Positions 62,296-64,000 of a stretch of DNA of 64,000 nt are shown here, piece after piece. The notes beneath the pieces are model-generated. The model was not told the origin of the DNA. It ran no database searches and was given only the letters and a program-made list of their open reading frames with translations. The position numbers and the translations under genes are program-made. Within the stretch, counting starts at the first letter, position 1; each line of letters starts with the position of its first letter. Source of the DNA: Oscillospiraceae bacterium (GTDB lineage Bacteria > Bacillota > Clostridia > Oscillospirales > UBA929). The DNA is taken from contig WRCJ01000001.1 in NCBI GenBank assembly GCA_009784085.1, positions 5,846 to 69,845 of the forward strand. The letters are read 5' to 3'.

Positions 62296-63888
62296 TTGAA
62301 AGATAAATGTGGTTTAACGGATAAGGTAATGGCATTTGTGCGCGGTTGTGGGATGTTTCCGCCGGGCGCATCTGTTTTATGCGCTGTTTCCGGGGGAGCG
62401 GACTCTGTGGCGCTTTTCGAGGCGTTGCTTTTGTTGCGCGGGACGCTTGGCTTGGGATCGGTGGCGGCGGCGCATTACAACCACCAGCTGCGCGGCGGCA
62501 TGGCCGACGCCGACGAGGCGTTTGTCCGATCTTATTGCGCGCAAAAGGGCGTTGCGCTGTTCGTAGGGCGAGGGGACGTTGCCGGCGAGGCGAAAAAAAG
62601 GCGCGCCAATATCGAGGACACCGCGCGTGTGCTACGTTATGACTTTTTGCAAGAGACGGCGCAACGGGAAGGGTTTTCACGGATAGCCACCGGGCATACG
62701 GCGGATGACAACATAGAGACCGTTTTACTGCACCTAACGCGGGGCGCCGGGCTTGCCGGGCTTGCCGGCATCCCGCCAATGCGCGGGAACATCGCGCGCC
62801 CGCTACTCGGATGCACAAGATCCGATGTGGAGGCATTTTTACGGGAAGCGGGGATATCCCATGTCGAGGACGCCACAAACCTTGATGAGACGCTCTCCCG
62901 CAACCGCCTGCGGAAGCGCGTGATCCCGGAACTACGCGCCCTCAACCCGCGCCTGGCCGAGGCCATTGGCGGATTGTCCGATCGGTTGCGGCAAGATGAG
63001 GAATACCTGCGAAGCCAAGCCGAAGAAGCTTTGGCCACAGCCACAGCCACAATAGAAACAAAAGAGGCGGTGGGCGTATCGATCCCTGTCGGAATCTTGA
63101 CCTCGCAACCCGCTGCCATCGCGAACCGGCTATGCCGGTTGCTGTACAGAAAAGCCACCGGCAAGCCGTCGGCATCCTTGTCCGCTGGGCATGTCAAAGC
63201 CATCCTCGTCCTGGGCGCCGGGGAAAGCCCCTCGGCGCAAATCGATTTGCCCGGCGGGATCGCGGCCCGGCGGGAATACGAAATGCTCGTCATCGCGCCC
63301 ACCGCGCCCCTGCGCGTCCCGCACGACCCGCCCAACGCCGCCGCCACGCATCCCCCGTCCCTCGTAGGGGACGCGCCCCTGCGCGTCCCGCCGTGCCCGC
63401 CTCCGCACGACCCGCCCGCCGCCGACGCCGCCACGCATCCCCCGCCCGTCGCCGCGCATCCCCCGTCCCTTGTAGGGGACGCGCCCCTGCGCGTCCCGCC
63501 CGCGCCCCCGCGTGACCCGCCGCCCGACGCCGCCACCCCCGTTGTAGGGGACGCGCCCCCGCGCGTCCCGCCCGCCGCCATCGATTGTGGATGCGCCGGG
63601 GTGTCCGATCGGTATCATTTCTTCTTGGCGCCCGACAGAATAGAAGGGGCGTTGCAAATCCGCGCCCGCCAGCCCGGCGACAGGATGAGGCTGGCAGGCA
63701 AACCGGGTAGCCGTAGCCTGAAGCGGCTGATGATCGATGCCAAAATCCCGGCACGCCTGCGTGCGGGCTGGCCTGTCATCGCAGACCAAAACGGGGTGGT
63801 CGCCGTCCCCGGCCTGGGCGCGGACGCGAAACACATTGCCAAACCGGGTGCCGCCGCCCTGGAGATCCGCATCCCCTGTCCCTTGTAG
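62296..63888 (+). CDS. tilS: tRNA(Ile)-lysidine synthetase with a large repeat-derived insert
   Basis: Modifies C34 of tRNA(Ile) to lysidine, needed to read AUA. The PP-loop SGGADSVALFEAL (about 32), AAHYNHQLRG and IATGHTADDNIETVLLHL are typical, and the C-terminal domain has IRARQPGDRMRL and the SRSLKRLMIDAKIPARLR block. Between residues about 335 and 432 lies a Pro/Ala-rich insert built from three full and one partial family B palindrome, with the peptide VGDAPxRVPP repeated. The last residues and the TAG stop also come from a family B copy. The gene starts with TTG. The two functional halves remain in frame, so the protein may still work. Confidence 0.93.
   Translation: MKDKCGLTDKVMAFVRGCGMFPPGASVLCAVSGGADSVALFEALLLLRGTLGLGSVAAAHYNHQLRGGMADADEAFVRSYCAQKGVALFVGRGDVAGEAKKRRANIEDTARVLRYDFLQETAQREGFSRIATGHTADDNIETVLLHLTRGAGLAGLAGIPPMRGNIARPLLGCTRSDVEAFLREAGISHVEDATNLDETLSRNRLRKRVIPELRALNPRLAEAIGGLSDRLRQDEEYLRSQAEEALATATATIETKEAVGVSIPVGILTSQPAAIANRLCRLLYRKATGKPSASLSAGHVKAILVLGAGESPSAQIDLPGGIAARREYEMLVIAPTAPLRVPHDPPNAAATHPPSLVGDAPLRVPPCPPPHDPPAADAATHPPPVAAHPPSLVGDAPLRVPPAPPRDPPPDAATPVVGDAPPRVPPAAIDCGCAGVSDRYHFFLAPDRIEGALQIRARQPGDRMRLAGKPGSRSLKRLMIDAKIPARLRAGWPVIADQNGVVAVPGLGADAKHIAKPGAAALEIRIPCPL
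63304..63569 (+). repeat. Family B palindromes in frame inside tilS
   Basis: One 3' half copy (63304-63320) and full GTAG-led copies at 63364-63389, 63472-63497 and 63544-63569. The first two full copies are preceded by the extended flank CGCATCCCCCGTCCCT. Confidence 0.9.
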
Positions 63889-63900
63889 GGGACGCGCCCC
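63871..63900 (+). repeat. Truncated family B element supplying the tilS stop codon
   Basis: ATCCCCTGTCCCTT then GTAG (63885-63888) and GGGACGCGCCCC; the distal stem is lost or degenerate. TAG 63886-63888 ends tilS. Confidence 0.8.
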
Positions 63901-63919
63901 ATATGCGCTAACTTAACGA

Positions 63920-63948
63920 TTGATTATATTGAGAAGGCATGCTATAAT
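63920..63948 (+). promoter_or_regulatory. Promoter for the gene starting at 63979
   Basis: -35 TTGATT (63920-63925), 17-bp spacer, -10 TATAAT (63943-63948). Confidence 0.8.
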
Positions 63949-63978
63949 ATAGGAAACAAAAAGAGGGAGATGTTTTCT

Positions 63979-64000
63979 ATGACGAGTATAGTCGAATTAA
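63979..64000 (+). CDS. Start of a gene cut by the window end
   Basis: ATG 63979 follows AAGAGGGAGA and a good promoter. Only MTSIVEL is visible, so the product cannot be named. hpt or ftsH often follow tilS, but seven residues are not enough to decide. Confidence 0.6.

Overview
The window looks like chromosomal DNA of a high-GC anaerobic Bacillota (Clostridia-like), close to the replication origin. The evidence is the order dnaA-dnaN-recF-remB-gyrB-gyrA, the block gdpP-rplI-dnaB-tilS, the SRP/ribosome operon ylxM-ffh-rpsP-khpA-rimM-trmD, one-chain pyruvate:ferredoxin oxidoreductase, acetate kinase, SecG, the GatCAB amidotransferase, and a Hanks kinase with an N-terminal zinc ribbon. Shine-Dalgarno sites are strong and sigma-A type promoters are well formed. 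No finer taxonomic call is safe. No rRNA or tRNA gene was recognised.

Layout. 1-6485 (mostly +): the end of a calcium-type P-ATPase, gatC-gatA-gatB, a repeat cluster and an unknown gene. 6391-13289 (-): acetyltransferase, DUF1015 protein, small kinase, mobB, an ECF transporter module (ecfA1-ecfA2-ecfT) and an A+T-rich AAA/DUF4143 ATPase that looks acquired. 13410-17588 (-): a single-chain purL behind rpsU. 18087-21631 (-): the SRP/ribosome maturation operon, without rplS after trmD. 21902-25534 (-): PFOR with its own promoter and terminator. 25872-27857 (+): a ParB-like/BMP-like protein. 27894-36127 (-): six tightly spaced signalling genes (lipoprotein papain-like protease, zinc-ribbon FHA protein, PP2C phosphatase, membrane FHA protein, PrsW intramembrane protease fused to FHA, Ser/Thr kinase with leucine-rich repeats). 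36409-41285 (+): metallo-hydrolase, ychF, an acyltransferase-like membrane protein, then a DUF2975/HTH/radical-SAM cassette behind a promoter that overlaps a 23-bp perfect inverted repeat. 41588-43372 (-): secG, an IS200/IS605-like remnant and ackA. 43663-64000 (+): the origin region and replication genes, rnhA, pbp2-minD-mgsA, a trypsin-like lipoprotein, gdpP-rplI-dnaB, tilS and the start of one more gene.

The most unusual feature is a set of short dispersed palindromes of REP type: a 5' GTAG followed by a GC-rich hairpin. Family A has stems GGCGCG/CGCGCC. Family B has stems GGGACGCGC/GCGCGTCCC. They fill several intergenic gaps, sit directly upstream of gyrB, supply the TAG stop codons of gatB, trmD and tilS, and occur in frame inside ecfA1, the prsW-FHA gene and tilS, where they add recurring peptides. 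No REP-associated (RAYT) transposase is in the window. Two further kinds of sequence growth accompany them: tandem repeats with 7-10 bp units at many gene junctions, and low-complexity in-frame expansions inside otherwise conserved enzymes (P-ATPase, GatC, EcfA2, PurL, the ParB/BMP-like protein).

How the genes work together: most are housekeeping genes for replication initiation, translation, protein targeting, amidotransferase-dependent tRNA charging, cell-wall synthesis, c-di-AMP turnover and fermentative acetyl-CoA/acetate metabolism. The signalling operon is the best candidate for an undescribed system: a kinase/phosphatase pair, three phosphothreonine readers and two proteases at the membrane or cell surface.
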